From Caballeronia sordidicola (GTDB taxonomy: Bacteria; Pseudomonadota; Gammaproteobacteria; Burkholderiales; Burkholderiaceae): a DNA stretch of 64,000 nt. The position numbers and the translations under genes were made by a program. Positions within the stretch are counted from its first letter, which is position 1, and the number at the start of each line of letters is the position of its first letter. The notes under the pieces are model-generated. The model was not told where the DNA came from and did no database searches. It was given only the letters and a program-made list of their open reading frames with translations. The stretch lies in contig NZ_JNFG01000017.1 in the NCBI RefSeq assembly GCF_000729995.1, positions 62,001-126,000 of the forward strand, given 5' to 3'. Shown piece by piece: positions 45,067-54,119 of this stretch.

Positions 45067-45347
45067 CTATTTAAGTTCCAGTCTCAAAAATAACGCAGCT
45101 CACACCATGCGGGTGGGCGCGTTGTGCAATTTGGGGTGAGGGCGCCCGGCTGCCAGCATGTCCGGCGTCGGGGCGCGAGGTGTTGTGCTTTGAAAACATC
45201 GAGCGCGGCCGGAACGCTGTATTCAACGGGATCGGCGGCATCGACGGTTGCATACGGCACAGCATCGCAAGTGGCCGCGAAGACAAGCGGGCGGCGTGGT
45301 TCAAACCGCATGTCGCTTGCTTCGCGATGTCGAAAATTCGCGAAGAT

Positions 45348-45542
45348 TCAATGACCCTTGATGTGTTCACCGTCTTTCAGCTTGTAGCGTGTGCCGCAAT
45401 ACGGGCAACGCGCTTCGCCGTGGGAAATATCGAGGAAAACACGCGGATGGGTGCTCCACCGCGGCATGTTGGGGTTCGGACAGAACGCCGGCACATCTTT
45501 CGCCGACAACTGGACCAGCGGCATTTCCTTCAGTTCGCTCAT
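45348..45542 (-). CDS. zinc-finger (CHCC-type) protein
   Basis: This 64-residue protein has a zinc site built from Cys21 (FCPNPNMP), His41 (DISHGEA) and the C-P-Y-C pair at 46-49 (RCPYCGTRYKL). It belongs to the zf-CHCC family, related to the small zinc subunit of complex I (NDUFS6), although bacterial members have no proven role. Its place between ilvE and waaF is, as I recall, conserved in Burkholderia. The start at 45542 (MSELKEMPLVQL) gives the normal length. Confidence 0.88.
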   Translation of the reverse strand: MSELKEMPLVQLSAKDVPAFCPNPNMPRWSTHPRVFLDISHGEARCPYCGTRYKLKDGEHIKGH

Positions 45543-45674
45543 GAGGAATCTCGTTCGTTCTAGTCTGGGGACGCGGTGAACCTGGTTTTTTCCTGGTCCG
45601 ATATTAAACCCGGAAAACCATGGCTCACCGCCGTACGTCATGCGTCGGATTGCGCGCTAAGTTACTCAGTTGCG

Positions 45675-46598
45675 TCACTTAACCTGCGCAAGCCAATCGG
45701 CGTACTTTTCGTTCTTGCCGGTCACGATATCGAAGAAGGCGCTTTGCAGCTTCTCCGTGATCGGGCCACGCTTGCCTTCGCCGATGGTCCGATTGTCCAG
45801 CTCGCGGATCGGCGTGACTTCAGCGGCCGTGCCGGTGAAGAAGGCTTCGTCGCAGGTGTAGACCTCGTCGCGGGTGATGCGTTTTTCGATCACCTGAATG
45901 CCGAAGTCGCGCGCGAGCGTGATGACCGTATCGCGCGTGATGCCGTCCAGGCACGACGCCAGGTCCGGCGTGTACAGCTTGCCGTTGTTCACCAGGAAGA
46001 AGTTTTCGCCGGAGCCTTCGGACACGTAGCCGTCGACGTCGAGCAGCAGCGCTTCGTCGTAACCGTCGGTAATGGCTTCCTGGTTCGCGAGGATCGAGTT
46101 CACGTACCAGCCGGACGCCTTGGCGCGGACCATGGAGACGTTCACATGATGGCGCGTGAACGATGACGTCTTCACGCGGATGCCCTTCGCAATGCCGTCG
46201 TCGCCAAGATAGGCGCCCCACGGCCACGCGGCGATCGCGACGTGAATGGTGTTGCCTTTCGCCGATACCCCCAGTTTCTCCGATCCCACCCAGACGATCG
46301 GCCGGATGTAGCAGGACTCCAGCTTGTTCACGCTGACCACTTCGAGTTGCGCGGCTTCGAGCGTGGCGTGGTCGAACGGCACTTCCATCTGGAAGATCTT
46401 GGCGGAGTTGAGCAGGCGCTTGGTGTGGTCTTTCAGGCGAAAGATCGACGTGCCGGTGCCGGTCTTGTAGGCGCGCACGCCTTCAAAAACGCCCATGCCG
46501 TAGTGCAGCGTGTGGGTGAGCACGTGGATGTTGGCGTCGCGCCAGTCGATCAGCTTGCCATCCATCCAGATCTTGCCGTCGCGGTCGGCCATTGACAT
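45675..46598 (-). CDS. ilvE: branched-chain amino acid aminotransferase
   Basis: IlvE transfers amino groups between glutamate and the keto acids of Leu, Ile and Val. The 307-residue class IV PLP enzyme has THTLHYGMGVFEGVRAY near residues 28-44, the PLP lysine region with VRAKASGWYVNSILANQEA near 155-173, and SEGSGENFFLV near 191-201. AGGAGAAAT precedes the ATG at 46598; the frame runs further to 46814, but that part is unconserved. The azlCD exporter pair opposite also concerns branched-chain amino acids. Confidence 0.96.
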   Translation of the reverse strand: MSMADRDGKIWMDGKLIDWRDANIHVLTHTLHYGMGVFEGVRAYKTGTGTSIFRLKDHTKRLLNSAKIFQMEVPFDHATLEAAQLEVVSVNKLESCYIRPIVWVGSEKLGVSAKGNTIHVAIAAWPWGAYLGDDGIAKGIRVKTSSFTRHHVNVSMVRAKASGWYVNSILANQEAITDGYDEALLLDVDGYVSEGSGENFFLVNNGKLYTPDLASCLDGITRDTVITLARDFGIQVIEKRITRDEVYTCDEAFFTGTAAEVTPIRELDNRTIGEGKRGPITEKLQSAFFDIVTGKNEKYADWLAQVK

Positions 46599-47180
46599 AC
46601 GATTTCTCCTGGCGAGTTGTGTGCAGATAATGAGTGGGCCGCCGATTTGCACCGGCTTGTCGCGTCCGTATCTTTCGCCCGCTTGACCAGCATGGCGATG
46701 ACAACGGGCTTCATGCGCCTTGTTCCGAGCCGCGGCGCCTGTCCGGAGACAGCACACGGGGCATGGAATTTCAGCGAAAAACCGGCACACTGCCGGGCGG
46801 CCAAAGACCCTCATTTTAGCGTCTTTTCGATCAAAAAATGGGCGCTGTCGGCCATTTGGCGGCTTTCACGACGCTATAATTCGCCTTTCACCGTCACGGG
46901 ATGCGCCCTAAGGTGCAGTCAACGTTGCGGTTCGAAAGCAAATCGTGAGGAACTCGCTAAAGGTCGCCATCCGGGTGCGTGGGGCTGATACGGCGTGATT
47001 CAAGGCTCGCCGCAAGGCTCTCCGCAAGGCCCGGCGTCGCGGTTTTGGGTCGTTTGGTCAGCGATTCAGGCTCGATCCACGGCGGGTCCACGCCAATCGT
47101 CCGGTCCTGCCTGTTCTTTGCCGGATCAGTCGGATCCGCCGCTCAACCGCACAAGTACACCGCGACTCGCACCAATCTCC
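46599..47180. other. divergent ilvE/azlC intergenic region
   Basis: 582 bp with no gene I accept. A TATAAT at 46875-46880 followed by TCGCC is a plausible plus-strand promoter -10 box. Three 12-bp repeats lie at 47001-47036. A leader of about 290 nt would result for azlC. Confidence 0.5.
47001..47036. repeat. 12-bp tandem repeat in the azlC leader
   Basis: Three direct copies: CAAGGCTCGCCG, CAAGGCTCTCCG and CAAGGCCCGGCG. In the azlC frame they would read QGS PQG SPQ GPA, upstream of the start I chose. Confidence 0.8.
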
Positions 47181-48053
47181 ATGTTCGACCGGCTGTCAGA
47201 CCTCAACCGACGCGCGTTTCTCGATGGCGTCAAGACCCTCTCTCCGGCGGTTCCGGCCACTTTCTCGTGGGGTCTGGTAACAGGCATCGCGATGGCCAAG
47301 TCCGTGCTGACCGTGCCGCAGGCGCTGGGCATGTCGCTCGCGGCCTACGCGGGATCGTCGCAACTGGCGGTGCTGCCGTTGTTCGCTGCCAAATTGCCGC
47401 TCTGGACCATCCTGCTGACCGCCGCCATGGTCAACCTGCGGTTTGTTATTTTCAGTGCGGGGCTGGCGCCTCATTTCGCGTATCTGCCGCTGCGCCGCCG
47501 GCTGGTGCTCGGTTATTTCAACGGCGACATTATTTACCTGATGTTCCAGAAGCGTAATTTTCCGACCGGCTATCAGCCCGGCAAGGAGGCGTTCTTCTGG
47601 GGCATGGCGGCGACGAGCTGGTCCTCATGGCAAGTGTCATCTATAGCGGGAATCCTGCTCGCGAGCCTTTTCCCCGATAACTGGGGCCTCGAACTCGCCG
47701 GCACGCTTGCGCTGATTCCGCTGATCGTCTCGACTATCGCGACGCGCTCCACGCTGGCGGCGGTTGGCGTGGCGAGCGTGATCGCGCTGGTTGCGCTGGA
47801 CTTGCCGTACCGGCTGTCATTGCCGCTGGCCGTGGCGGCGGCCCTGCTCGCTGGAACGTTTGTCGATGTCATGGCGGAGAAGCTGGGGGCAGGGCGCAAA
47901 ACAAGCGGCGCGGCAAGGCGTATGGAAACCGCCGCGCCTCGTCTCACCGACGCCGAGCCAGTGAATCCTCCATTCGATCCTTCATTCGATATCCAGCCAT
48001 CCGATCTCGACAAATCGCCGGTCAGCCCCAAAAGCACCCGGAGTGCCCGATGA
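47181..48053 (+). CDS. azlC: branched-chain amino acid exporter, large subunit (AzlC)
   Basis: AzlC and AzlD form a two-part exporter (LIV-E family). The 290-residue AzlC has its conserved start NRRAFLDGVKTLSPAVPATF near residues 10-29, WGLVTGIAM, AAYAGSSQLAVLPL near 53-66 and FNGDIIYLMF, with about six to seven hydrophobic segments. The C-terminal 45 residues are a Pro/Ser tail. The start at 47181 has no ribosome binding site; the frame stays open to a GTG at 46995. AzlD overlaps its stop by four bases (ATGA). Confidence 0.88.
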   Translation: MFDRLSDLNRRAFLDGVKTLSPAVPATFSWGLVTGIAMAKSVLTVPQALGMSLAAYAGSSQLAVLPLFAAKLPLWTILLTAAMVNLRFVIFSAGLAPHFAYLPLRRRLVLGYFNGDIIYLMFQKRNFPTGYQPGKEAFFWGMAATSWSSWQVSSIAGILLASLFPDNWGLELAGTLALIPLIVSTIATRSTLAAVGVASVIALVALDLPYRLSLPLAVAAALLAGTFVDVMAEKLGAGRKTSGAARRMETAAPRLTDAEPVNPPFDPSFDIQPSDLDKSPVSPKSTRSAR

Positions 48054-48373
48054 GCGCCGCGCAAGTTTGGCTGGCGATCGCAGGCATGGGGCTGATCACG
48101 GGCATCACGCGCGCGCTGTTCCTGATGGGCGGCGAGCGCATGATCCTGCCTGAGCGGGTGCAGCGCGCGCTGCGCTACGCGCCGGCCGCGGCACTCGTTG
48201 CGGTCGTCGTGCCTGATCTTCTGACTACGCCGACCGGACTGTCGGTCGCTTTCTCGAATCACGCGCTCTACGCTTCCCTGTGCGGTCTCGCCTGGTTTCT
48301 CTGGCGCCGCGGCATGCTGGGGACAATTGTCGTGGGCATGATTGTCTTCACGGTGCTGCGGCTGGTCGCATGA
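48050..48373 (+). CDS. azlD: branched-chain amino acid exporter, small subunit (AzlD)
   Basis: This 107-residue inner-membrane protein has four hydrophobic segments and the AzlD pattern GLITGITRALFLM near residues 14-26, ALRYAPAAALVAVVVPDLL near 40-58 and LAWFLWRRGMLGTIVVGM near 79-96. It is translationally coupled to azlC. Together they should pump excess branched-chain amino acids out of the cell. Confidence 0.92.
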   Translation: MSAAQVWLAIAGMGLITGITRALFLMGGERMILPERVQRALRYAPAAALVAVVVPDLLTTPTGLSVAFSNHALYASLCGLAWFLWRRGMLGTIVVGMIVFTVLRLVA

Positions 48374-48837
48374 CACTGGTTTTGCTGCGGCGCGTCATAC
48401 GGCGCTTTATTTAAGCCATCGAAAAGTCACCGATCCCGAATCCTGGGGATTTGCGTTTCCAGCGTCGGACGGGCATGGGTATCGGTTAAAATGGCGCTCT
48501 CGCTGTCGTATCGAATGAGGTCGAAACGTGTATCCGGCAGTCACCGCACACCAGCTCCACTCGCTCCATTCTTCGCTGCAACGCCTCGTCGCCTGGGCCG
48601 TCAGGTCGCCGGCGAAAGGCGCTGCACGCCTCATTTCGTTGTCCCTTGCTTGTTCGAATCGTCCACTTGGGCGCGGCCGCCTCGTGATATTGCGCGCAGG
48701 CCGGCTCACCGCCGGAATGGTTGTGAGCACTTCAATTTCCCCGTAGCGACCTTGTGAGCCCGCTGGTATAAATCCACGGCGCGCAGATTCAACTCGCCCG
48801 AACCGCTTTCCAATTACTCGCTCACCCGCTGACTCCC
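48374..48837. other. pgk upstream region
   Basis: 464 bp with no gene I can support. TAAAAT at 48487-48492 followed by GGCGC resembles a -10 box, which would give a leader of about 340 nt for pgk. No riboswitch-like fold or operator was recognised. Confidence 0.4.
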
Positions 48838-50028
48838 ATGACGAAAGTATTGCGTTTCACCGATCTGATCGCCGAAGGCAAAGTGTCCGGCAAACGTGTT
48901 TTCATCCGCGCCGACCTCAACGTCCCGCAGGACGACCAGGGCAACATCACCGAAGACACGCGCGTGCGCGCCTCGGTGCCGGCCATTCAACAAGCGCTGG
49001 CAGCGGGCGCCGCCGTGATGGTCACATCCCATCTCGGCCGCCCGACAGAAGGGCAGTTCAAGCCTGAAGATTCGCTTGCGCCGGTGGCCAAGCGGCTTGG
49101 CGAATTGCTCGGGCGTGAAGTACCGCTGATCGCCGATTGGGTCGATGGCGTGCAGGTTCAGCCGGGCCAGGTCGTGCTGCTCGAAAACTGCCGCTGCAAC
49201 AAGGGTGAGAAGAAGAACGACGACGCGCTGTCACAGAAGCTCGCCAAACTCTGCGATATCTACGTGAACGACGCGTTCGGCACCGCGCATCGGGCGGAAG
49301 CGACTACGCACGGCATCGCGAAATACGCGCCGGTGGCGTGCGCCGGCCCGCTGCTCGCAGCCGAACTCGATGCATTGGGCAAGGCGCTCGGCGAGCCGAA
49401 GCGCCCGCTGGTCGCCATTGTCGCGGGATCGAAGGTATCGACGAAACTCACTATCCTCAAGTCATTGGCCGAGAAAGTGGACCAGTTGATCGTGGGCGGC
49501 GGGATTGCCAATACGTTCATGCTCGCGTCGGGGTTGAAGATCGGCAAGTCGCTGGCGGAGAAGGATCTCATCGATGAAGCCAAGACCATCATCAGCGAAG
49601 CGCGGGCGCGTGGGGCATCGGTGCCTATTCCCAGCGACGTTGTGACCGCGAAGGAATTCGCCGCAACCGCAAAGGCGGAAACGAAAGCCGTGGATCAAGT
49701 GCAGGACGATGACCTGATCCTCGATATCGGCCCGGATACCGCCAAGGCGCTTGCCGCGCAGTTGGAGAAGGCGGGCACGATCGTATGGAACGGGCCGGTT
49801 GGCGTGTTCGAATTCGACCAGTTCGGCAACGGCACGAAGACGTTGGCGGATGCGATTGCGAACTCATCGGCGTTTTCGATAGCAGGCGGCGGCGACACGC
49901 TCGCGGCCATCCAGAAGTACGGTATCCACGACAAGATCTCGTACATTTCAACTGGCGGCGGCGCGTTCCTGGAGTTCCTGGAAGGCAAGACGTTGCCGGC
50001 GGTGGAAGTGCTCGAATCGCGGGCCTGA
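48838..50028 (+). CDS. pgk: phosphoglycerate kinase
   Basis: Pgk makes ATP and 3-phosphoglycerate from 1,3-bisphosphoglycerate in glycolysis. The 396 residues include [15 protein letters not shown] near 19-33, [10 protein letters not shown] near 62-71, [16 protein letters not shown] near 107-122, the hinge [10 protein letters not shown] near 198-207 and GGGDTLAAI near 347-355. The start at 48838 ([10 protein letters not shown]) is canonical. pyk follows on the same strand. Confidence 0.97.
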   Translation: MTKVLRFTDLIAEGKVSGKRVFIRADLNVPQDDQGNITEDTRVRASVPAIQQALAAGAAVMVTSHLGRPTEGQFKPEDSLAPVAKRLGELLGREVPLIADWVDGVQVQPGQVVLLENCRCNKGEKKNDDALSQKLAKLCDIYVNDAFGTAHRAEATTHGIAKYAPVACAGPLLAAELDALGKALGEPKRPLVAIVAGSKVSTKLTILKSLAEKVDQLIVGGGIANTFMLASGLKIGKSLAEKDLIDEAKTIISEARARGASVPIPSDVVTAKEFAATAKAETKAVDQVQDDDLILDIGPDTAKALAAQLEKAGTIVWNGPVGVFEFDQFGNGTKTLADAIANSSAFSIAGGGDTLAAIQKYGIHDKISYISTGGGAFLEFLEGKTLPAVEVLESRA

Positions 50029-50032
50029 GCCC

Positions 50033-50458
50033 ATGAAAAGAGCCACGTCGAAGAGTGATCGTCCTGAGTCCGTCGTTGCGGTTGCTGCAGATAAAGAAGA
50101 GTTGGCTGCTGACGCGGGTTTGTCGGTGGCGGCTGAAATTGGATCGAGGGTGGCGGTCGGGGTCAAGCCCAGCCCCACTCACGCACCGGCCAAATCGAAG
50201 CGTTCCGCTGCGACGCCGGCCCGGCGTGGTTCGGATGTAAAGCAGGAAAGAAGGAAGGAAATACGCAAGGAAACCGCGGTCATGATTGGCGGCGCGAGTG
50301 CGTCGCTGATTCCGGTCGCCGGACAGATATCGAATAGTCATCACAAAGCGACGCCGGCCCGAGCCAGCGCGCGTTCGCAGGCGGAGACAGCTTCATCCCC
50401 GTCGGCACACCGTACTCGCAGCGCTGTTCCAGGCGATACCACCCAGACGAGGAATTCC
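50033..50458 (+). other. 142-codon in-frame open stretch before pyk
   Basis: From the ATG at 50033, four bases after the pgk stop, the frame is open into pyk without a stop. The 142 residues are rich in Ala, Ser, Lys and Arg with no domain. No ribosome binding site precedes 50033, while pyk has its own at 50450-50454. It may be untranslated spacer, an N-terminal extension of Pyk, or a relic. Confidence 0.5.
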
Positions 50459-51895
50459 ATGCATCGCGCTACAAAGATTGTCGCCACTATCGGCCCCGCT
50501 TCCAGTACCCCTGAAGTCCTGCTGCAAATGATGCAGGCAGGCCTCGACGTGGTCCGCTTCAACTTCTCGCACGGCACCGCCGACGACCATCGCCAGCGCG
50601 CGCAATACGTTCGCGATGCCGCCAAGCAATGTGGCCGTGAAGTTGCGCTGATGGCCGATTTGCAAGGCCCGAAGATTCGCGTGGGCAAGTTCGAAAACGG
50701 CAAGGTCACGTTGATCGCGGGCAATGCGTTCATCCTCGATGCGCGTTGTGAGCTGGGTAATGACGAACGAGTTGGCCTGGATTACCCGGATCTGCCGCGC
50801 GACTTGCGCAACGGCGACGTGCTGTTGCTGAACGACGGGTTGATCGTGCTCGATGTGGTCCGCGTGATTGGCGAGGAGATTCATACCACGGTGAAAGTGG
50901 GTGGCGATCTCTCGAACAACAAGGGCATCAACCGGCAGGGCGGCGGCCTGACTGCGCCGGCGTTGACCGAGAAGGACATGGAGGACATCAAGACGGCGAT
51001 GTCGCTTGGTGCGGACTTCGTGGCGGTGTCGTTTCCGAAGAACGCAACGGATATGGAGATGGCTCGGCAACTGGCGAACATCGCGGGCGCGCCTTATGGC
51101 ATCAAGCCGAAGATGATTGCGAAGATTGAGCGCGCTGAAGCTATTCCGGCGTTGCAGGGCATTCTTGATGCGTCGGACGGCATCATGGTCGCGCGTGGCG
51201 ATCTGGCGGTGGAAGTGGGTAATGCGGCTGTGCCGGCGCTGCAAAAACGCATGATCCGGATGGCGCGCGAGTCGAACAAGTTTGTGATCACGGCTACGCA
51301 GATGATGGAGTCGATGATCTATGCACCTGTGCCGACGCGTGCTGAAGTATCGGACGTCGCGAATGCGGTGCTGGATGGTACGGATGCAGTGATGTTGTCG
51401 GCTGAGACGGCGGCGGGGAAGTATCCGGTGACGACCATCGAGACAATGGCGGCTATCTGTCTGGAAGCCGAGAAGTCTGAGCAGAGCGAGCTTGACAAGG
51501 ATTTCCTTGACCGCACGTTCACGCGGATCGATCAATCCATTGCGATGGGCGCGTTGTTCACGGCTTACCACTTGGGTGCCAAGGCGATTGTTGCTTTGAC
51601 CGAGTCGGGGGCGACGGCGTTGTGGATGTCGCGGCACTGGTCGCATGTGCCGATTTTTGCGCTGACGCCGCGCATTGGCAGCGAGCGGACGATGGCGCTG
51701 TATCGGAATGTGACGTCGTTGCACCTGGATACGAACACCGATCGCGATATCGCGCTTCAGCAGGCGCTGGAAGTGGTGGTGTCAAAGGGCTATGCCGCTC
51801 GCGGCGATATGGTCGTGTTGACTGTCGGCGAGCCGATGGGGCAAGCCGGCGGGACCAACGCAATGAAGATCGTGCGGGTGGGAGATCCGTTTTAA
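50459..51895 (+). CDS. pyk: pyruvate kinase
   Basis: Pyk converts phosphoenolpyruvate and ADP to pyruvate and ATP. The 478 residues start MHRATKIVATIGPASS, then FNFSHG near 32-37, LQGPKIRVG near 66-74, the catalytic-Lys region FGIKPKMIAKIER-like IKPKMIAKIERAEAI near 214-228, MVARGDLAVEVG near 240-251 and ITATQMMESMI near 272-282. GAGGA is six bases before the ATG at 50459, which matches the usual N-terminus. In related genomes fba normally comes next; here a 495-bp gap and purC follow. Confidence 0.96.
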   Translation: MHRATKIVATIGPASSTPEVLLQMMQAGLDVVRFNFSHGTADDHRQRAQYVRDAAKQCGREVALMADLQGPKIRVGKFENGKVTLIAGNAFILDARCELGNDERVGLDYPDLPRDLRNGDVLLLNDGLIVLDVVRVIGEEIHTTVKVGGDLSNNKGINRQGGGLTAPALTEKDMEDIKTAMSLGADFVAVSFPKNATDMEMARQLANIAGAPYGIKPKMIAKIERAEAIPALQGILDASDGIMVARGDLAVEVGNAAVPALQKRMIRMARESNKFVITATQMMESMIYAPVPTRAEVSDVANAVLDGTDAVMLSAETAAGKYPVTTIETMAAICLEAEKSEQSELDKDFLDRTFTRIDQSIAMGALFTAYHLGAKAIVALTESGATALWMSRHWSHVPIFALTPRIGSERTMALYRNVTSLHLDTNTDRDIALQQALEVVVSKGYAARGDMVVLTVGEPMGQAGGTNAMKIVRVGDPF

Positions 51896-52228
51896 GTTTG
51901 TTGACTGGGTCTCGAGCTTAGCTCGTGGGTTCGGGGTTGGTGGAGGGCGGTTGCAAACAGCAGTTCTCCACCTATCCTCTCGCCGACTTGCGAATCCGGC
52001 ATGTACCGGAACCTCTAGTCCGAATTTGCGAGCCGCCAGTCGAAATTCGGTCCGTACGATTACCTGAAAACCGCCCGTGAGCCAGGTGTTTAAACGGTCC
52101 GCTGGACGGCTTTTTTTGAGATAGCCATTCTCGACGGCGTGGCAGGCGGTTTCACCCGCCGCCTCACCGTCGACGAAGCAAAACCGGGTCGTCCGCCCGA
52201 CACGTTTACAATAGTGGTGAGTCGCGTT

Positions 52229-52311
52229 TGTCGCCCGGTTTTGCGCCGGGCATCGATACGCAGAATGAATGCAAAAGGCTGACCCCAGGCGCATGACAGG
52301 GCCAGCCGACA
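52229..52311 (+). ncRNA. candidate structured RNA leader before purC
   Basis: The segment can form a compact three-way junction: closing pair TGTC / GACA (52229-52232 with 52308-52311), hairpin CCCGG / CCGGG (52234-52250), and hairpin GGCTG-CCC / GGG-CAGCC (52277-52307). It is followed at once by an intrinsic terminator and then purC, and is preceded by TACAAT at 52207-52212. This is the layout of an attenuator or riboswitch. I do not recognise a known class, and the fold was drawn by hand. Confidence 0.35.
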
Positions 52312-52316
52312 CGAAC

Positions 52317-52358
52317 CGCCGTTCCCGCAATTCCGGGGAACGGCGTGTTGGTTTTTTC
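52317..52358 (+). terminator. intrinsic terminator or attenuator before purC
   Basis: CGCCGTTCCC pairs perfectly with GGGAACGGCG and is followed by TGTTGGTTTTTTC. It ends 33 bp before the purC ATG, so it either ends an upstream RNA or attenuates purC. Confidence 0.8.
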
Positions 52359-52390
52359 TCTCAGCCTGATTTGCGGCACTTTTCCGGTAG

Positions 52391-53299
52391 ATGACGATGT
52401 CCACCTCACATTCCCCGCTGTACGAATCCACGCTGAAATCGTTGCCCCTGCTCGGGCGCGGCAAGGTCCGCGACAACTACGCCGTCGGCAAGGATCAACT
52501 CCTGATCGTCACCACCGATCGCCTCTCGGCGTTCGACGTGATCATGGGCGAGCCCATTCCGAACAAGGGCCGCGTCCTGAATCAGATGGCCGATTTCTGG
52601 TTCGCGAAGCTCTCGCACATCGTGCCGAACCACAATACGGGCATCGATCCCGCAACTGTGGTCGCCGCTGACGAAGCCGATCAGGTCAAGGGCCGCGCCG
52701 TCGTGGTAAAGCGGCTGGAGCCGATCCTGGTGGAAGCGGTGGTACGCGGTTATCTGGCCGGCAGCGGCTGGAAGGACTATCAGGCAACGGGTTCGGTCTG
52801 CGGCGTGGAATTGCCGCCGGGCCTGAAGAATGCCGAAAAGCTGCCCGAGCCGATCTTCACGCCGGCAGCGAAGGCGGAAATGGGCCATCACGACGAAAAC
52901 ATCACCTACGATGAGATGGAACGCCGGATCGGCACGGAACTCTCGGCGACCATCCGCGAGATTTCGATCAAGTTGTATAAGGAAGCGGCCGAGTACGCGG
53001 CGACGCGCGGCATCATCATCGCGGATACGAAGTTCGAATTCGGCCTCGATAACCACGGCAAACTGTTCCTGATGGACGAAGTGCTGACGGCGGATTCGTC
53101 GCGCTTCTGGCCGGCGGACGGGTATCAGGTGGGCACGAACCCGCCATCGTTCGATAAACAATTCGTACGCGACTGGCTCGAAACGCAATCGTGGGGCAAG
53201 ACGCCTCCGGCGCCGAAACTGCCCGACGACGTGGTCGCGAAAACGGCCGAGAAATACGAGGAAGCGCTGCAACGGTTGACCGGGCAGTCTCTGGCGTAA
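52391..53299 (+). CDS. purC: SAICAR synthase
   Basis: PurC joins CAIR and aspartate with ATP to make SAICAR in purine synthesis. The 302 residues show [14 protein letters not shown] near 21-34, [17 protein letters not shown] near 41-57, the central [20 protein letters not shown] near 119-138 and the C-terminal [20 protein letters not shown] [17 protein letters not shown] near 234-250. This is the longer, yeast-like form. It starts at an ATG with a second ATG two codons on; the ribosome binding site is weak. The operon continues with purE 219 bp on. Confidence 0.96.
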   Translation: MTMSTSHSPLYESTLKSLPLLGRGKVRDNYAVGKDQLLIVTTDRLSAFDVIMGEPIPNKGRVLNQMADFWFAKLSHIVPNHNTGIDPATVVAADEADQVKGRAVVVKRLEPILVEAVVRGYLAGSGWKDYQATGSVCGVELPPGLKNAEKLPEPIFTPAAKAEMGHHDENITYDEMERRIGTELSATIREISIKLYKEAAEYAATRGIIIADTKFEFGLDNHGKLFLMDEVLTADSSRFWPADGYQVGTNPPSFDKQFVRDWLETQSWGKTPPAPKLPDDVVAKTAEKYEEALQRLTGQSLA

Positions 53300-53518
53300 G
53301 TTTTAGGCGACCGGACCGGCATAACGAATGCGCTCGCTCCCATGCGGGCGGTTCGAGCAGCCCGGCCGCTGTGAAAACAAAGGGCATTCAACGCACCCAA
53401 GCGTCCAGCCCCGCAGCGCCGAGCCCCGCAAGCCATTCCATAATGGCCGAATGCTTGAAATCCGCATCACCCGAAAATGGCCGCCAAAGGCCAATCCACC
53501 CCAAAGGAATGCAGCACG

Positions 53519-54046
53519 ATGAGCGAAGTCCAGACCGCCGCCGCGGCCCACACGCATGACGCACCGTTGATCGGCGTGTTAATGGGTTCCAGTTCCGACT
53601 GGGACGTGATGAAAAACGCGGTCGCGATCCTTCAGGAATTTGGCGTCCCTTACGAAGCGAAGGTCGTGTCGGCGCACCGCATGCCAGACGAAATGTTCGC
53701 CTACGCCGAAAGCGCGCGCTCGCGCGGCCTTGTGGCGATCATCGCGGGCGCGGGCGGTGCGGCGCATCTGCCGGGCATGCTCGCTGCCAAAACTACGGTG
53801 CCGGTGCTGGGCGTGCCGGCATCGAGTAAATATTTGAAGGGCGTGGATTCGCTGCATTCGATCGTGCAGATGCCCAAGGGCGTGCCCGTGGCGACGTTTG
53901 CGATCGGCGAGGCGGGCGCGGCGAACGCGGCGTTGTTCGCGGTCTCCATTCTCGCTGTCACCCAAACGGCCTACGCTGACAAACTCGCGGCATTCCGCGC
54001 GCGCCAGAACGAAGCGGCGCACGCCATGGTCCTTCCGCCGCTATAA
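53519..54046 (+). CDS. purE: N5-CAIR mutase
   Basis: PurE moves the carboxyl group of N5-CAIR to give CAIR. The 175 residues have [16 protein letters not shown] near 19-34, [14 protein letters not shown] near 49-62 and [16 protein letters not shown] near 76-91, ending near [15 protein letters not shown] VPVATFAIG. The start at 53519 follows AAAGGA at 11 bases. It acts with PurK, encoded 73 bp downstream. Confidence 0.97.
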   Translation: MSEVQTAAAAHTHDAPLIGVLMGSSSDWDVMKNAVAILQEFGVPYEAKVVSAHRMPDEMFAYAESARSRGLVAIIAGAGGAAHLPGMLAAKTTVPVLGVPASSKYLKGVDSLHSIVQMPKGVPVATFAIGEAGAANAALFAVSILAVTQTAYADKLAAFRARQNEAAHAMVLPPL

Positions 54047-54119
54047 ACGCAACGGAACAGTTTTACGTAGCACATCCGGCACTATTTCCGGCCGAGACCG
54101 ACTGACCGACCCCCACAAG

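Larger units (their letters stand above)
51896..52390. other. pyk-purC gap, fba absent
   Basis: 495 bp without a gene. It contains a weak GTCC/GGAC hairpin with a T run near 52098-52117, a TACAAT box at 52207-52212, and the structured segment and terminator listed below. I find no fba remnant on either strand. Confidence 0.5.

Noticed and set aside
46617..46988. 123-codon ORF in the ilvE-azlC gap
   Set aside because: It covers the ilvE promoter and leader; composition and lack of motifs argue against a gene.
50393..51724. 443-codon minus-strand ORF opposite pyk
   Set aside because: His/Arg-rich shadow of pyruvate kinase.
51944..52358. 6S RNA in the pyk-purC gap
   Set aside because: No long rod-like pairing with a central bubble could be drawn on either strand; the hand-drawn fold is a compact junction instead.
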